From G965267425 sp965267425 (GTDB lineage Bacteria > Bacteroidota > Bacteroidia > Flavobacteriales_E > Vicingaceae): a DNA stretch of 64,000 nt. The position numbers and the translations under genes were made by a program. Numbering within the stretch: the stretch's first letter is position 1; each line of letters begins with the position of its first letter. The stretch lies in assembly GCA_965267425.1 (NCBI GenBank), contig OZ253959.1:2976001-3040000 (forward strand), written 5' to 3'. The notes under the pieces are model-generated. The model saw only the letters and a list, made by a program, of their open reading frames with translations. It was not told the DNA's origin and did no database searches. Below are positions 36,451 to 44,968 of this stretch, one piece after another.

Positions 36451-36882
36451 TTATTCTTCTTCATACATTTTTTTATATGCCTTTATCAATTCCGTCAGTG
36501 CATGGGTGGTTTTTTCAATCTTGTCATCAGATTGATCTTTCATTGAAATCACAAATCGCTTATACGGTGACCGTTTTTTTTGCGTCAGAAGCTTTCGATC
36601 CACACATTCACCAAATTTTGCGTCACATTTTACAGAAAGTTGTTGACTTTCTTCCGCATATTTTACTGTGGTTTCATCCAATTCCAACAAGTACAAATGA
36701 TCTTCTCTGTAGTCTTCATTGTTTTTCGTAAATACCACGGTCAAATATTTCTTTTCCATTGTAAACCGGCAATCCTGTTTCAACAACATATTGAGATTTT
36801 TAATGGCCAAATCAACACGTTCTTTTTGGGCCATGGAGGTCATTTGAATTAGGAATAAAATACCTAGAAATAGCAGTCTCAT
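36451..36882 (-). CDS. Hypothetical secreted protein
   Basis: This is a 143-residue exported protein with a signal peptide ending 'TSMAQ'. The mature part is alpha/beta with a central 'YLTVVFTKNNEDYREDHLYLLELDETTVKYAEE' stretch and a lysine-rich helical end. Longer upstream-start versions exist but the ATG at 36882 is the only one that puts the hydrophobic core at the N-terminus. It is divergent from the K/E- and P-rich protein gene. Family not recognised. Confidence 0.62.
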   Translation of the reverse strand: MRLLFLGILFLIQMTSMAQKERVDLAIKNLNMLLKQDCRFTMEKKYLTVVFTKNNEDYREDHLYLLELDETTVKYAEESQQLSVKCDAKFGECVDRKLLTQKKRSPYKRFVISMKDQSDDKIEKTTHALTELIKAYKKMYEEE

Positions 36883-36926
36883 ACAGTTTGATATCAAATA
36901 ATGCTCTAATGTAGAAAAAGATAATG

Positions 36927-36934
36927 TAAATTTG
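36927..36934 (+). promoter_or_regulatory. Candidate -7 element before the P/KE-rich gene
   Basis: TAAATTTG matches the Bacteroidetes -7 consensus exactly and lies 16 bases before the ATG at 36950. It also supports that ATG over the upstream TTG at 36932. No matching -33 was seen. Confidence 0.35.
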
Positions 36935-36949
36935 TTTACCTGGCTAGTC

Positions 36950-37789
36950 ATGAGATTTTTTCGCTTCATATTGTTGTTCGCCGCAAGTGTTAGTTGCATT
37001 GATATTAGTGCACAAGACAAGTTCATCATTTACGGTAAAATGAAGGTTGAACAGGGGTCATTTGATGGTAAAATGAAAGTAGAGAAAAATGGGCAGCAAA
37101 TTTCTAAAAGGTCTCTTGAAAAATCTGGAAAATTTGAAGCTGAGTTAGATTACAATGCAGATTATATCTTGTCTTTTTATCAAGATGATTATGTAACCAA
37201 AAAAATTCGTGTAAACACTAAGGTTCCAGAGGAGAGAAGAGAGGAGGGTTTTTTACCCTTTGAATTTCAAGTAACGCTATTTAAGCAATACGAGGGAGTA
37301 AATACAGTATTGTTCAATCAACCAGTTGGATTCATCAAATATTCGGATGAAGTAGATGATTTTGACTACGACACAGATTATACCAAATCCATTCAGGATC
37401 AATTGGCTGATATTCTGAAGCAAGTTGAGGAAAAGCAAAAAGAAGAAGAAAAAGAAGCTAAGCGGCTTGCAAAAGAAGAGAAAAAGAAGGAGGAGCCAAA
37501 AGAAGAAGAGCCAGCCCCACCTCCACCTGATCCTGAACCGGAAAAAGAAGAACCCATTACCAGACAGGTAAGAGATGAACCACCACCATCGAAACCAAAA
37601 TCCAGTTGGTCTGGTGTTTCTACTCCTAAAAGAAAAACGGCAAATCTGGTTGTTATGAAGGCCTATACCATTGGAGAGCAAGGATTTCCGAACTTACCTG
37701 CCTATGGTTTCATCAATTTTGGTGATGGTACAGGTCCCAGGGAAATTTCAAAAGAACAATTTCAGGAATACGCCAAGCAATACCGTTAA
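36950..37789 (+). CDS. Secreted protein with Lys/Glu- and Pro-rich linker
   Basis: This is a 279-residue protein. A signal peptide (residues 1-21) is followed by a beta-rich domain 'GKMKVEQGSFDGKMKVEKNG...' (about 25-130), a highly charged K/E helix (about 150-190), a TonB-like proline/glutamate linker (about 190-230) and a small C-terminal domain (about 225-279). The first domain resembles carboxypeptidase-regulatory-like domains found at the N-terminus of Bacteroidetes surface proteins. The linker could span the periplasm or cell surface. Function unknown. Confidence 0.66.
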   Translation: MRFFRFILLFAASVSCIDISAQDKFIIYGKMKVEQGSFDGKMKVEKNGQQISKRSLEKSGKFEAELDYNADYILSFYQDDYVTKKIRVNTKVPEERREEGFLPFEFQVTLFKQYEGVNTVLFNQPVGFIKYSDEVDDFDYDTDYTKSIQDQLADILKQVEEKQKEEEKEAKRLAKEEKKKEEPKEEEPAPPPPDPEPEKEEPITRQVRDEPPPSKPKSSWSGVSTPKRKTANLVVMKAYTIGEQGFPNLPAYGFINFGDGTGPREISKEQFQEYAKQYR

Positions 37790-38769
37790 AAAGGAGGCAT
37801 TTCAGGTTTATTGTCCAGAATTTGTTCAACTTCTTCATTTAACGCATCCGTATATTTGTCACGTAATTCAATGACTTTTAGATTTTCTTCCAATTGATGT
37901 GCTTTAGATGCACCGAGAATTACTGTAGATACATTTGGATTTTTCATACACCACAAAATGGCCATTTGCGCCATGGATAATCCCGCATCGGTAGCTAACG
38001 AAGTCAGTTTTTTGGTTTTGTTTAAATTTTCTTCTACCAGAGTCCTGTCTTTTAACCATTCCAAACCACTAATTTCAAGACGTGTATCTTTCACTAATCC
38101 ATCATTGTACTTACCGGTCAATAATCCAGAACACAGAGGAGACCAGATGGTTGTTCCTAAACCTACCGTCTTATAAATTTGGCTGTACTCCACTTCTATT
38201 TTATCTCTCCAAAACATGTTGTATTGAGGTTGTTCCATGGTAGGGCCAATCAAACGATTTTTCTCCGCAAACATGTGCGCTTCCATGATTTCCTGAGCAC
38301 TCCATTCGGACGTTCCCCAATAGAAGATTTTACCTTGTGCTATCAAATGATTCATTGTCCACACTGTTTCCTCAATTGGTGTTTCTTTATCTGGTCGATG
38401 ACAAAAATACAAATCCAGGTATTCTGTCTGTAATCTAGCTAACGCATCATTACATGCCTCTACAAGATGTTTTCTGTGTAATCCCGTTTGAGTTGGCAAC
38501 TTACCTCCTGCCCCAAAAAACGCTTTGCTCGATAATATGTAGGTATCCCTTGGCCATTTTTTCTTTTTAAGAATTTTACCCATAACTCTTTCCGACTCTC
38601 CTCTTGCATATATTTCAGCATTATCAAAAAAATTAATACCCCCTTCATAAGCAATGTCCATTAACTTTTCTGAAATTCCATCTTCTATTTGTTTACCAAA
38701 CGTAAGCCATGAGCCAAATGACAATTCACTTACTTTCAGGCCAGCTTTTCCTAATCTATTGTATTCCAT
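37786..38769 (-). CDS. Aldo/keto reductase (Kv-beta-like)
   Basis: This is a 327-residue NADPH-dependent oxidoreductase with a TIM-barrel fold. 'FDNAEIYARGESERVMGKIL' contains the active-site Asp and Tyr, with the catalytic Lys in 'ILSSKAFFG' and His in 'YFCHRPD'. The 'MEYNRLGKAGLKVSELSFGSW' start is characteristic of the voltage-gated K+ channel beta-subunit subfamily. Substrate unknown. Its end overlaps the convergent P/KE-rich gene by 4 bases. Confidence 0.92.
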   Translation of the reverse strand: MEYNRLGKAGLKVSELSFGSWLTFGKQIEDGISEKLMDIAYEGGINFFDNAEIYARGESERVMGKILKKKKWPRDTYILSSKAFFGAGGKLPTQTGLHRKHLVEACNDALARLQTEYLDLYFCHRPDKETPIEETVWTMNHLIAQGKIFYWGTSEWSAQEIMEAHMFAEKNRLIGPTMEQPQYNMFWRDKIEVEYSQIYKTVGLGTTIWSPLCSGLLTGKYNDGLVKDTRLEISGLEWLKDRTLVEENLNKTKKLTSLATDAGLSMAQMAILWCMKNPNVSTVILGASKAHQLEENLKVIELRDKYTDALNEEVEQILDNKPEMPPF

Positions 38770-38823
38770 TTTACCTAAAAATTATATCATACTAATGTAT
38801 GCTTTTTCCCATTGGATTGTGAT

Positions 38824-38831
38824 TATCTTTG
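38824..38831 (+). promoter_or_regulatory. Candidate -7 element for ridA-like gene
   Basis: TATCTTTG matches TAnnTTTG, 18 bases before the ATG at 38850. The nearest TTG upstream (38812-38814) is too close to be its -33. A CATAC-TAAT-GTATG inverted repeat lies at 38788-38801 in the same divergent gap. Confidence 0.33.
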
Positions 38832-38849
38832 GTGCAAAATCATTTCGAA

Positions 38850-39275
38850 ATGTCAGCAGATCATCAAAAAATTCATTCGGATAAAGCACCAGAGCCAGTA
38901 GGGTTGTATCCGCATGCTCGTAGGGTAGGAAATTTGTTGTTCTTATCAGGTGTGGGTCCTAGAGAAAAGGGTACAAAAATTATTCCTGGAGTAGATTTAG
39001 ATAGTGATGGAAACATTTTATCCTATGATATTGAAAAGCAATGTCATTCGGTTTTCAATAATGTGAAATTGGTATTGGAAGCTTCTGGGTCATCTTGGGA
39101 TAAATTGATTGATGTTACTGTATTTCTAACTAACATGAAAGCTGATTTTAAAACATACAATCGCGTGTATGCTGAATATTTTGCTGAAAATCAGCCCTGC
39201 AGAACAACCGTTGAGATAAATTCATTACCCACTCCCATAGCTATCGAACTCAAGTGCATTGCAGTTATTGATTAA
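38850..39275 (+). CDS. RidA family protein (imine deaminase-like)
   Basis: This is a 141-residue YjgF/YER057c/UK114 (RidA) protein. These trimers hydrolyse reactive enamine/imine intermediates. 'GLYPHARRVGNLLFLSGVGP' and 'QCHSVFNNVKLVLEASGSSWDKLIDVTVFLTNM' are typical, and the final 'PCRTTVEINSLPTPIAIELKCIAV' contains the active-site arginine. Some subgroup members act in 2-aminomuconate or other degradation pathways; no pathway neighbours are present. A TTG at 38829 could add seven residues; the ATG is preferred. Confidence 0.85.
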   Translation: MSADHQKIHSDKAPEPVGLYPHARRVGNLLFLSGVGPREKGTKIIPGVDLDSDGNILSYDIEKQCHSVFNNVKLVLEASGSSWDKLIDVTVFLTNMKADFKTYNRVYAEYFAENQPCRTTVEINSLPTPIAIELKCIAVID

Positions 39276-39342
39276 GGATTTAGTGATAAAATACCATTTA
39301 TAGACTTTATTGTAAAGTCCAATACTGCTGGCACATTTTTCT

Positions 39343-39350
39343 TACTTTTG
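39343..39350 (+). promoter_or_regulatory. Candidate -7 element for ileS
   Basis: TACTTTTG matches TAnnTTTG, 19 bases before the ileS ATG. A GACTTTA-TTG-TAAAGTC hairpin lies upstream at 39303-39319, but no TTG with good spacing. Confidence 0.4.
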
Positions 39351-39369
39351 TGCTCCTTTTGAGGAAATA

Positions 39370-42300
39370 ATGGGACATTTCAAAGAATACAAGAAACTAG
39401 ATTTATTAGGTGTTTCAAAGGAAATTTTAAATTTCTGGAAAAAAGAAAAGACGTTTGAGAAAACGGTTTCCAATCGTGAAGGTGCTGAATCATTTGTTTT
39501 TTATGAAGGGCCACCCTCCGCCAATGGGTTGCCAGGTGTGCATCACGTTTTATCCAGAACAATCAAGGATATTTTTTGTCGATTTCAGACGCTAAATGGA
39601 AAACAGGTTAATAGAAAGGCTGGATGGGACACCCATGGTTTACCGGTTGAGCTGAGTGTTGAAAAGGAACTTGGTATTACCAAAGTAGATATCGGAAAGA
39701 AAATTTCAATCGAAGAATACAACCAGAAATGTCGCGAGAATGTCATGAAATACAAGGAGGTATGGAATGACTTAACGGAACGTATTGGTTATTGGGTGGA
39801 TATGGATGACCCCTATATCACTTATGACAGCAAATACATTGAGTCTGTCTGGTATTTACTCAAGCAGTTACATGACAAAAAGTTATTATACAAGGGATAC
39901 ACCATTCAGCCCTATTCTCCTGCTGCTGGAACGGGTTTAAGTACACATGAGCTCAATCAACCAGGGACTTATCGAATGGTAAAAGATACTACGGTGGTTG
40001 CCCAGTTTAAAGTAATAGACAATGAACATTCTGCTAAACTTTGGGATGGAGAACATGGTGAATTGTTTGCTCTTGCATGGACTACTACTCCCTGGACTCT
40101 ACCGTCCAATGCGGCTTTGGTTGTTGGAAAAAACATTGGGTATGCTGTTGTCAAAACGTTTAATAAATATACCCATGAACCTATCACTGTTATTTTAGGG
40201 GAAGAATTGGTTCCGAAATATTTCAATGAAAAAGCCAAAGAATTATCACTAAATGAATATGATCCTCAAGGAAAGCTGATCCCATTTGAAGTGGTAAAAA
40301 CCGTCAAAGGTGAAGAATTGGTTGGTCTGCAATATGAGCAATTGTTTGATTATGTTCAGCCATTAAATAATGGAGAAAAGGCGTTTCATATTATTGATGG
40401 AGATTTTGTCACTACGGATGAAGGAACAGGCATTGTGCATGCTGCTCCTACATTTGGTGCGGATGATGCCAGAGTAGCAAAAGAACATGGAGTTCCACCC
40501 ATAACGGTAATGGATGAAAATGGTGCTGAATCTCCATTGGTGAACCTGCAAGGTAAATTTGTTTCCCAAATGGGTGAATTTGCCGGAGAATTTGTCAAAG
40601 AAGAATACTTAAAAGAAGAAGATAAGGCAGAGAATTATTTGTCCGTAGATGTCCGATTGGCTATTCAGTTGAAGGAAAGAAATCGTGCTTTTGAAGTTGC
40701 CAAGTATGAGCACAGTTATCCGCATTGCTGGAGAACTGACAAACCTGTATTGTATTACCCACTTGACTCTTGGTTTGTTAAAACAACGGAAGTCAAGGAT
40801 CGATTGATTGAATTGAATCAAGAAATCAATTGGAAACCTGCTTCTACTGGAACGGGTAGATTTGGCAATTGGCTGGAAAATTTACAGGATTGGAACCTAT
40901 CAAGATCAAGATATTGGGGTATTCCTTTACCAATTTGGGCCAACGAAGACAAGACAGAATTAAAATGCATCGGTTCTTTAGAAGAGCTTAAGCAGGCCTG
41001 TCAAGTATCTGTTGATGCTGGGTTTATGAAAACAAATCCATTAGAAAAATTTGAAGCAGGAAATTTTGAAGCTTCTAATTATTCGAATGTGGATTTACAC
41101 AGACCATGGGTGGATAACGTTGTGTTGGCATCTTCAAATGGCGAGGCCATGCATAGGGAAACAGATTTAATAGACGTTTGGTTTGATTCAGGCTCAATGC
41201 CTTATGCACAATGGCATTATCCTTTTGAAAACAAAGAAATATTTGAGAAGTGTTTTCCTGCTGATTTCATTGCAGAAGGGGTTGACCAGACCAGAGGATG
41301 GTTCTTTACGCTCCATGCCATTGCCACTACCTGTTTTGATAAGATTGCCTACAAAAATGTAGTTTCCAATGGTTTAGTATTGGATAAAAACGGGCATAAA
41401 ATGTCCAAAAGATTGGGTAATGCAGTAGACCCCTTTCAAGTATTGGATACTTATGGACCTGATGCTTTAAGGTGGTACATGATTAGCAATGCTCAGCCGT
41501 GGGAAAATCTAAAATTTGATATTGATGGGATTAAAGAAGTTCAGAATAAATTCTTTGGTACCTTATATAATACCTACAGCTTCTTTGCACTTTATGCCAA
41601 TGTAGACGGATTTAAATCTGAAGAAGAGCTTTCGTTTGAAGAACGTCCAGAGCTAGACAGATGGATTTTATCCAAACTAAATTCACTCATCAAGGAGGTT
41701 CATGATCACTATTCAACCTATGAACCGACGAGGGCAGCCAGAGCTATCCAGTCGTTTGTGATCAATCATTTGAGTAACTGGTATGTGCGGTTATCACGAC
41801 GTAGATTTTGGAAAGGTGATTACTCGACGGACAAGATATCTGCATATCAAACCTTGTATCAATGTTTGAAAGATGTGAGTATTATAAGTGCACCCCTGGC
41901 GCCTTTTTACATGGATCAATTGTACAGAGATCTAGCCATAGATGGTGTTGAATCTGTGCATTTGGAAAATTTTCCAGAAGTCAACGAGGTTCTAATTTCC
42001 AGGGAATTGGAACAAAAAATGGAAATGGCTCAGGACATTACATCTCTAGTATTGAGTGTGCGCAAAAAAGAGAGGTTGAAAGTAAGACAACCATTGCAGA
42101 AAATATTGGTTCCTGTAAAGGATCAAAAACAAGAAGCAATGCTTGATGCGGTATCGAAATTGGTTCTTTCCGAAGTAAACGTCAAAGAATTACTTGCCGT
42201 TGAAGAGAACAATGACATTGTGGTTAGGCAGGCAAAACCGAATTTTAAGGCATTAGGGCCCAGATATGGAAAATTGATGAAGGCTATTGGGCAAGAAGTG

Positions 42301-42759
42301 GCTAACCTGACCGGAAATGATATCAACGCGTTTTTGGTGCATGGGAAATTGGAGATCCCGGTTCAAGGTGAAAATGTTGTGTTGGAAGAGGGTGACTTAG
42401 AAATTGTATCAAAAGATATTCCAGGGTGGTCAGTTGCAAGCAACGGAAACATTAGTGTAGCTCTTGATATTGCCCTATCGGACGATCTTGTTCATGAAGG
42501 CATTGCCAGAGAATTTGTGAATAGAATCCAAAACCTTAGAAAAGAAAGGGGTTTGAATGTAACGGATAAGATATTATTACAAATAAAAGGCCATGATAAA
42601 ATCAACACGGCTATAAATAATAATAAACAGTATATTTGCGACGAAACGCTGGCGGAGCGACTGGATATTGTTGATGTTCTCAACATACCACATCCAATTG
42701 AAATTGAAATAGATACGGAATTAAAAACGTCGTTTGGTATTGATAAAATCACGGCATAA
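39370..42759 (+). CDS. ileS: Isoleucine--tRNA ligase (type 2, eukaryote-like)
   Basis: This is an 1129-residue class I synthetase with an editing domain. The HIGH-type motif is unusual, PGVHH (His58-His59), as in other Bacteroidetes IleS. KMSKR is at 677-681. 'GWDTHGLPVELSVEKELG' and the CP1 editing insertion are present, and the C-terminus is a long anticodon-binding and tail region. This architecture belongs to the type 2 (eukaryote-like) class, members of which are generally less sensitive to mupirocin. Downstream dksA-like and lspA genes follow within 12 and 38 bases. Confidence 0.97.
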   Translation: MGHFKEYKKLDLLGVSKEILNFWKKEKTFEKTVSNREGAESFVFYEGPPSANGLPGVHHVLSRTIKDIFCRFQTLNGKQVNRKAGWDTHGLPVELSVEKELGITKVDIGKKISIEEYNQKCRENVMKYKEVWNDLTERIGYWVDMDDPYITYDSKYIESVWYLLKQLHDKKLLYKGYTIQPYSPAAGTGLSTHELNQPGTYRMVKDTTVVAQFKVIDNEHSAKLWDGEHGELFALAWTTTPWTLPSNAALVVGKNIGYAVVKTFNKYTHEPITVILGEELVPKYFNEKAKELSLNEYDPQGKLIPFEVVKTVKGEELVGLQYEQLFDYVQPLNNGEKAFHIIDGDFVTTDEGTGIVHAAPTFGADDARVAKEHGVPPITVMDENGAESPLVNLQGKFVSQMGEFAGEFVKEEYLKEEDKAENYLSVDVRLAIQLKERNRAFEVAKYEHSYPHCWRTDKPVLYYPLDSWFVKTTEVKDRLIELNQEINWKPASTGTGRFGNWLENLQDWNLSRSRYWGIPLPIWANEDKTELKCIGSLEELKQACQVSVDAGFMKTNPLEKFEAGNFEASNYSNVDLHRPWVDNVVLASSNGEAMHRETDLIDVWFDSGSMPYAQWHYPFENKEIFEKCFPADFIAEGVDQTRGWFFTLHAIATTCFDKIAYKNVVSNGLVLDKNGHKMSKRLGNAVDPFQVLDTYGPDALRWYMISNAQPWENLKFDIDGIKEVQNKFFGTLYNTYSFFALYANVDGFKSEEELSFEERPELDRWILSKLNSLIKEVHDHYSTYEPTRAARAIQSFVINHLSNWYVRLSRRRFWKGDYSTDKISAYQTLYQCLKDVSIISAPLAPFYMDQLYRDLAIDGVESVHLENFPEVNEVLISRELEQKMEMAQDITSLVLSVRKKERLKVRQPLQKILVPVKDQKQEAMLDAVSKLVLSEVNVKELLAVEENNDIVVRQAKPNFKALGPRYGKLMKAIGQEVANLTGNDINAFLVHGKLEIPVQGENVVLEEGDLEIVSKDIPGWSVASNGNISVALDIALSDDLVHEGIAREFVNRIQNLRKERGLNVTDKILLQIKGHDKINTAINNNKQYICDETLAERLDIVDVLNIPHPIEIEIDTELKTSFGIDKITA

Positions 42760-42771
42760 ATTGAATTAGAA

Positions 42772-43152
42772 ATGGCAGATCAAAAAGTCAGATATAGTGA
42801 TAAAGAATTGGCTGAATTCAAAGAGTTAATTGATCAAAAATTAGAAGAAGCTTTTCGAGATCTAAAAGGATTGAAAGATTCACTTTCTCATAAAGATGAT
42901 CATGGTACTGATGATACTTCACCTTCTTTTAAGATCATGGAAGATGGCTCAACTACCCTTTCTAGAGAAGAAATTGCACAATTGGCAGCACGTCAGGAAA
43001 AATTCGTTCAGCATCTTGAAAATGCATTGGTTCGAATCCAAAACAAAAGTTATGGTATTTGTCGTGTGACTGGAAATTTGATCCCTAAAGAACGACTCAG
43101 AGCCGTTCCTCATGCAACACTGACTATCGAGGCCAAAGAATCAGGCAACTAA
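42772..43152 (+). CDS. DksA/TraR family protein lacking the Cys4 zinc site
   Basis: This is a 126-residue DksA-like regulator that would bind the RNA polymerase secondary channel. A helical coiled coil (about residues 10-92) leads to the globular end 'YGICRVTGNLIPKERLRAVPHATLTIEA'. Only one cysteine (Cys97) remains of the usual four, so no Cys4 zinc site is possible. Such zinc-free versions are common in Bacteroidetes. It probably modulates stringent control of rRNA and stress genes. It lies between ileS and lspA. Confidence 0.88.
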   Translation: MADQKVRYSDKELAEFKELIDQKLEEAFRDLKGLKDSLSHKDDHGTDDTSPSFKIMEDGSTTLSREEIAQLAARQEKFVQHLENALVRIQNKSYGICRVTGNLIPKERLRAVPHATLTIEAKESGN

Positions 43153-43190
43153 TGAACTTTACTCGATTTTCGGGTAGAATTTAGGACTTA

Positions 43191-43862
43191 ATGCGAAAGA
43201 TTGCCCATTTTCTTATTCAACCGTTGGTCCTTATTTTTCTGGTATTAATAATTGATCAGTCAATAAAAATTTGGATTAAGACTCATCTGTATTTGGGTGA
43301 AGAAATTCCTGTGTTCGGTGATTGGTTTATTATTCATTTCACTGAGAACAACGGAATGGCGTTTGGGTTGGAACTTGGAACCGAATATGGTAAGTTGATT
43401 CTAAGTCTTTTCAGAATGCTTGCCGTCGGAGCGATAGGCTGGATATTATTCACCTTCCCAAGGGATCAAGTATCTAAAGGATTATTAGCCTGCGTTGCAT
43501 TAATATTTGCGGGTGCCGTCGGTAACATTATAGACAGTGTTTTTTACGGTGTAATCTTCAATGACTCATATGCTCAGTTGGCAACCATGTTCCCACCAGA
43601 AGGTGGTTATGCCAGTCTATTGCATGGAAGGGTGGTGGACATGCTTTATTTCCCGATAATTAAGGGTTTTGTGCCAGATTGGGTGCCCATTTGGGGTGGT
43701 GAGTACTTCGTTTTTTTCAGACCCGTATTTAACATAGCGGATTCAGCAATAACCGTTGGTGTTATTTCCATCATATTATTTCACCGAGATTTTTTCAAAA
43801 ACGGATTTAGCTTACCTAGTAAATCCAAGAATTCTGAGGTTCAGGAAACATCAGAAACGTGA
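43191..43862 (+). CDS. lspA: Lipoprotein signal peptidase
   Basis: This inner-membrane aspartic protease removes signal peptides from prolipoproteins after diacylglyceryl transfer. The catalytic Asp115 (GNIID) and Asp184 (FNIADSAI) are in the expected C-terminal half, and 'TENNGMAFG' is the conserved N-terminal block. The 223 residues exceed the common 160 because of a Bacteroidetes loop between the last two helices. It overlaps the asd gene by 22 bases at the 3' ends. The window contains several lipoproteins that would be its substrates. Confidence 0.96.
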   Translation: MRKIAHFLIQPLVLIFLVLIIDQSIKIWIKTHLYLGEEIPVFGDWFIIHFTENNGMAFGLELGTEYGKLILSLFRMLAVGAIGWILFTFPRDQVSKGLLACVALIFAGAVGNIIDSVFYGVIFNDSYAQLATMFPPEGGYASLLHGRVVDMLYFPIIKGFVPDWVPIWGGEYFVFFRPVFNIADSAITVGVISIILFHRDFFKNGFSLPSKSKNSEVQETSET

Positions 43863-44842
43863 AATTGATTGGCCAGGTATTCGGCAATTTGGACCGCATT
43901 GGTTGCAGCTCCTTTACGCAGATTATCGGCCACAATCCACATATTTAAAGAATTATCCTGAGACTCGTCTCTTCGAATTCTACCAACAAATACTTCATTT
44001 TTTCCATGTGCTAAAACTGGCATTGGATAAACATTGTTGGCAGGATCATCCTGAACAACTACACCACTTGTTTGATTCAATATTTCATAAACATCATTGA
44101 TGTCATAAGGCCCATTGAATTCAATATTTACCGATTCAGAATGTCCTCCTACAACGGGAACCCTCACGGCTGTGGCAGTAATGTTGATGCTGTTGTCATT
44201 TAGAATCTTCCTTGTTTCGTTGATCAACTTCAATTCTTCCTTTGTATAGCCGTTTTCCTGAAAATCATCACAGTGTGGCAAACAATTGTAATCAATAGCA
44301 TGTGGATAAACCGTCAATTCCTTGTCACCATTTCTTTCGTTTTCCAATTGTTTTACGGCCTTTGATCCTGTCCCTGAAATGGATTGATAGGTTGAAATTA
44401 CCAATCGCTTAATGCCATATTTTTGGTGCAATGGGGCCAATGCCATAACCATTTGAATGGTTGAACAATTTGGATTGGCTATGATCATATCATTTTCTGT
44501 TATTCCAGAACCGTTTATTTCTGGAACAACCAGCTTGTTATCTGGATTCATTCTCCAGGCGGAAGAATTGTCAATCACTCTTGTACCATTTTTTGCAAAT
44601 TCTGGAGCCCATTCAAGAGATGTATTTCCTCCAGCAGAAAAAAGTGCAACATCTGCCTTCAATTCAATCGCTTTTTGCATTGAAACAATTTCAAACGACT
44701 TATTGTTGAATTGAACCGTTTTTCCAACTGATTTCTCAGAAGCAACGGGAATAAAGTCCGTTATTTCCAAATTTGACTCTTCCAGGACGGCAATCATTTC
44801 TTTACCTACTAATCCTGTTGCACCAACCAAAGCGATTTTCAT
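43841..44842 (-). CDS. asd: Aspartate-semialdehyde dehydrogenase
   Basis: This 333-residue enzyme reduces aspartyl-phosphate to aspartate semialdehyde, feeding lysine, methionine, threonine and diaminopimelate synthesis. The NADP-binding GATGLVG is at residues 7-13 and the active-site Cys126 is in 'ANPNCSTIQ'. The 'HSESVNIEF' histidine block and C-terminal helices are present. The convergent overlap with lspA is 22 bases. A TAATTTTG -7 element lies 17-24 bases upstream of the start. Confidence 0.97.
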   Translation of the reverse strand: MKIALVGATGLVGKEMIAVLEESNLEITDFIPVASEKSVGKTVQFNNKSFEIVSMQKAIELKADVALFSAGGNTSLEWAPEFAKNGTRVIDNSSAWRMNPDNKLVVPEINGSGITENDMIIANPNCSTIQMVMALAPLHQKYGIKRLVISTYQSISGTGSKAVKQLENERNGDKELTVYPHAIDYNCLPHCDDFQENGYTKEELKLINETRKILNDNSINITATAVRVPVVGGHSESVNIEFNGPYDINDVYEILNQTSGVVVQDDPANNVYPMPVLAHGKNEVFVGRIRRDESQDNSLNMWIVADNLRKGAATNAVQIAEYLANQFHVSDVS

Positions 44843-44858
44843 CTTGTAAAATTTGCTT

Positions 44859-44866
44859 CAAAATTA
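44859..44866 (-). promoter_or_regulatory. Candidate -7 element for asd
   Basis: The minus strand reads TAATTTTG (44866-44859), an exact TAnnTTTG match 16 bases before the asd ATG. The nearest TTG is 24 bases away, a little too far. Confidence 0.35.
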
Positions 44867-44915
44867 CTGCTCTTTTGGTACATAAACGTTCAATTTGAGA
44901 ATAATTACAAAAAAG

Positions 44916-44948
44916 TTGGAAGCCAGAGGTTCCTATTGATTATATTTG
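44916..44948 (+). promoter_or_regulatory. Candidate promoter of the 289-residue lipoprotein gene
   Basis: TTG at 44916-44918, a 22-base spacer and TATATTTG at 44941-44948 resemble the Bacteroidetes promoter, 20 bases before the ATG at 44969. The position favours that ATG over the earlier in-frame start at 44936. Confidence 0.45.
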
Positions 44949-44968
44949 TTTCGCAAAAAATTGAAAAT

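Noticed and set aside
38788..38801. CATAC-TAAT-GTATG inverted repeat as an operator
   Set aside because: It is short and there is no regulator nearby; left only as a note with the -7 element.
39303..39319. GACTTTA-TTG-TAAAGTC hairpin between ridA-like and ileS genes
   Set aside because: No U-run follows on either strand, so not called a terminator; it may be chance.
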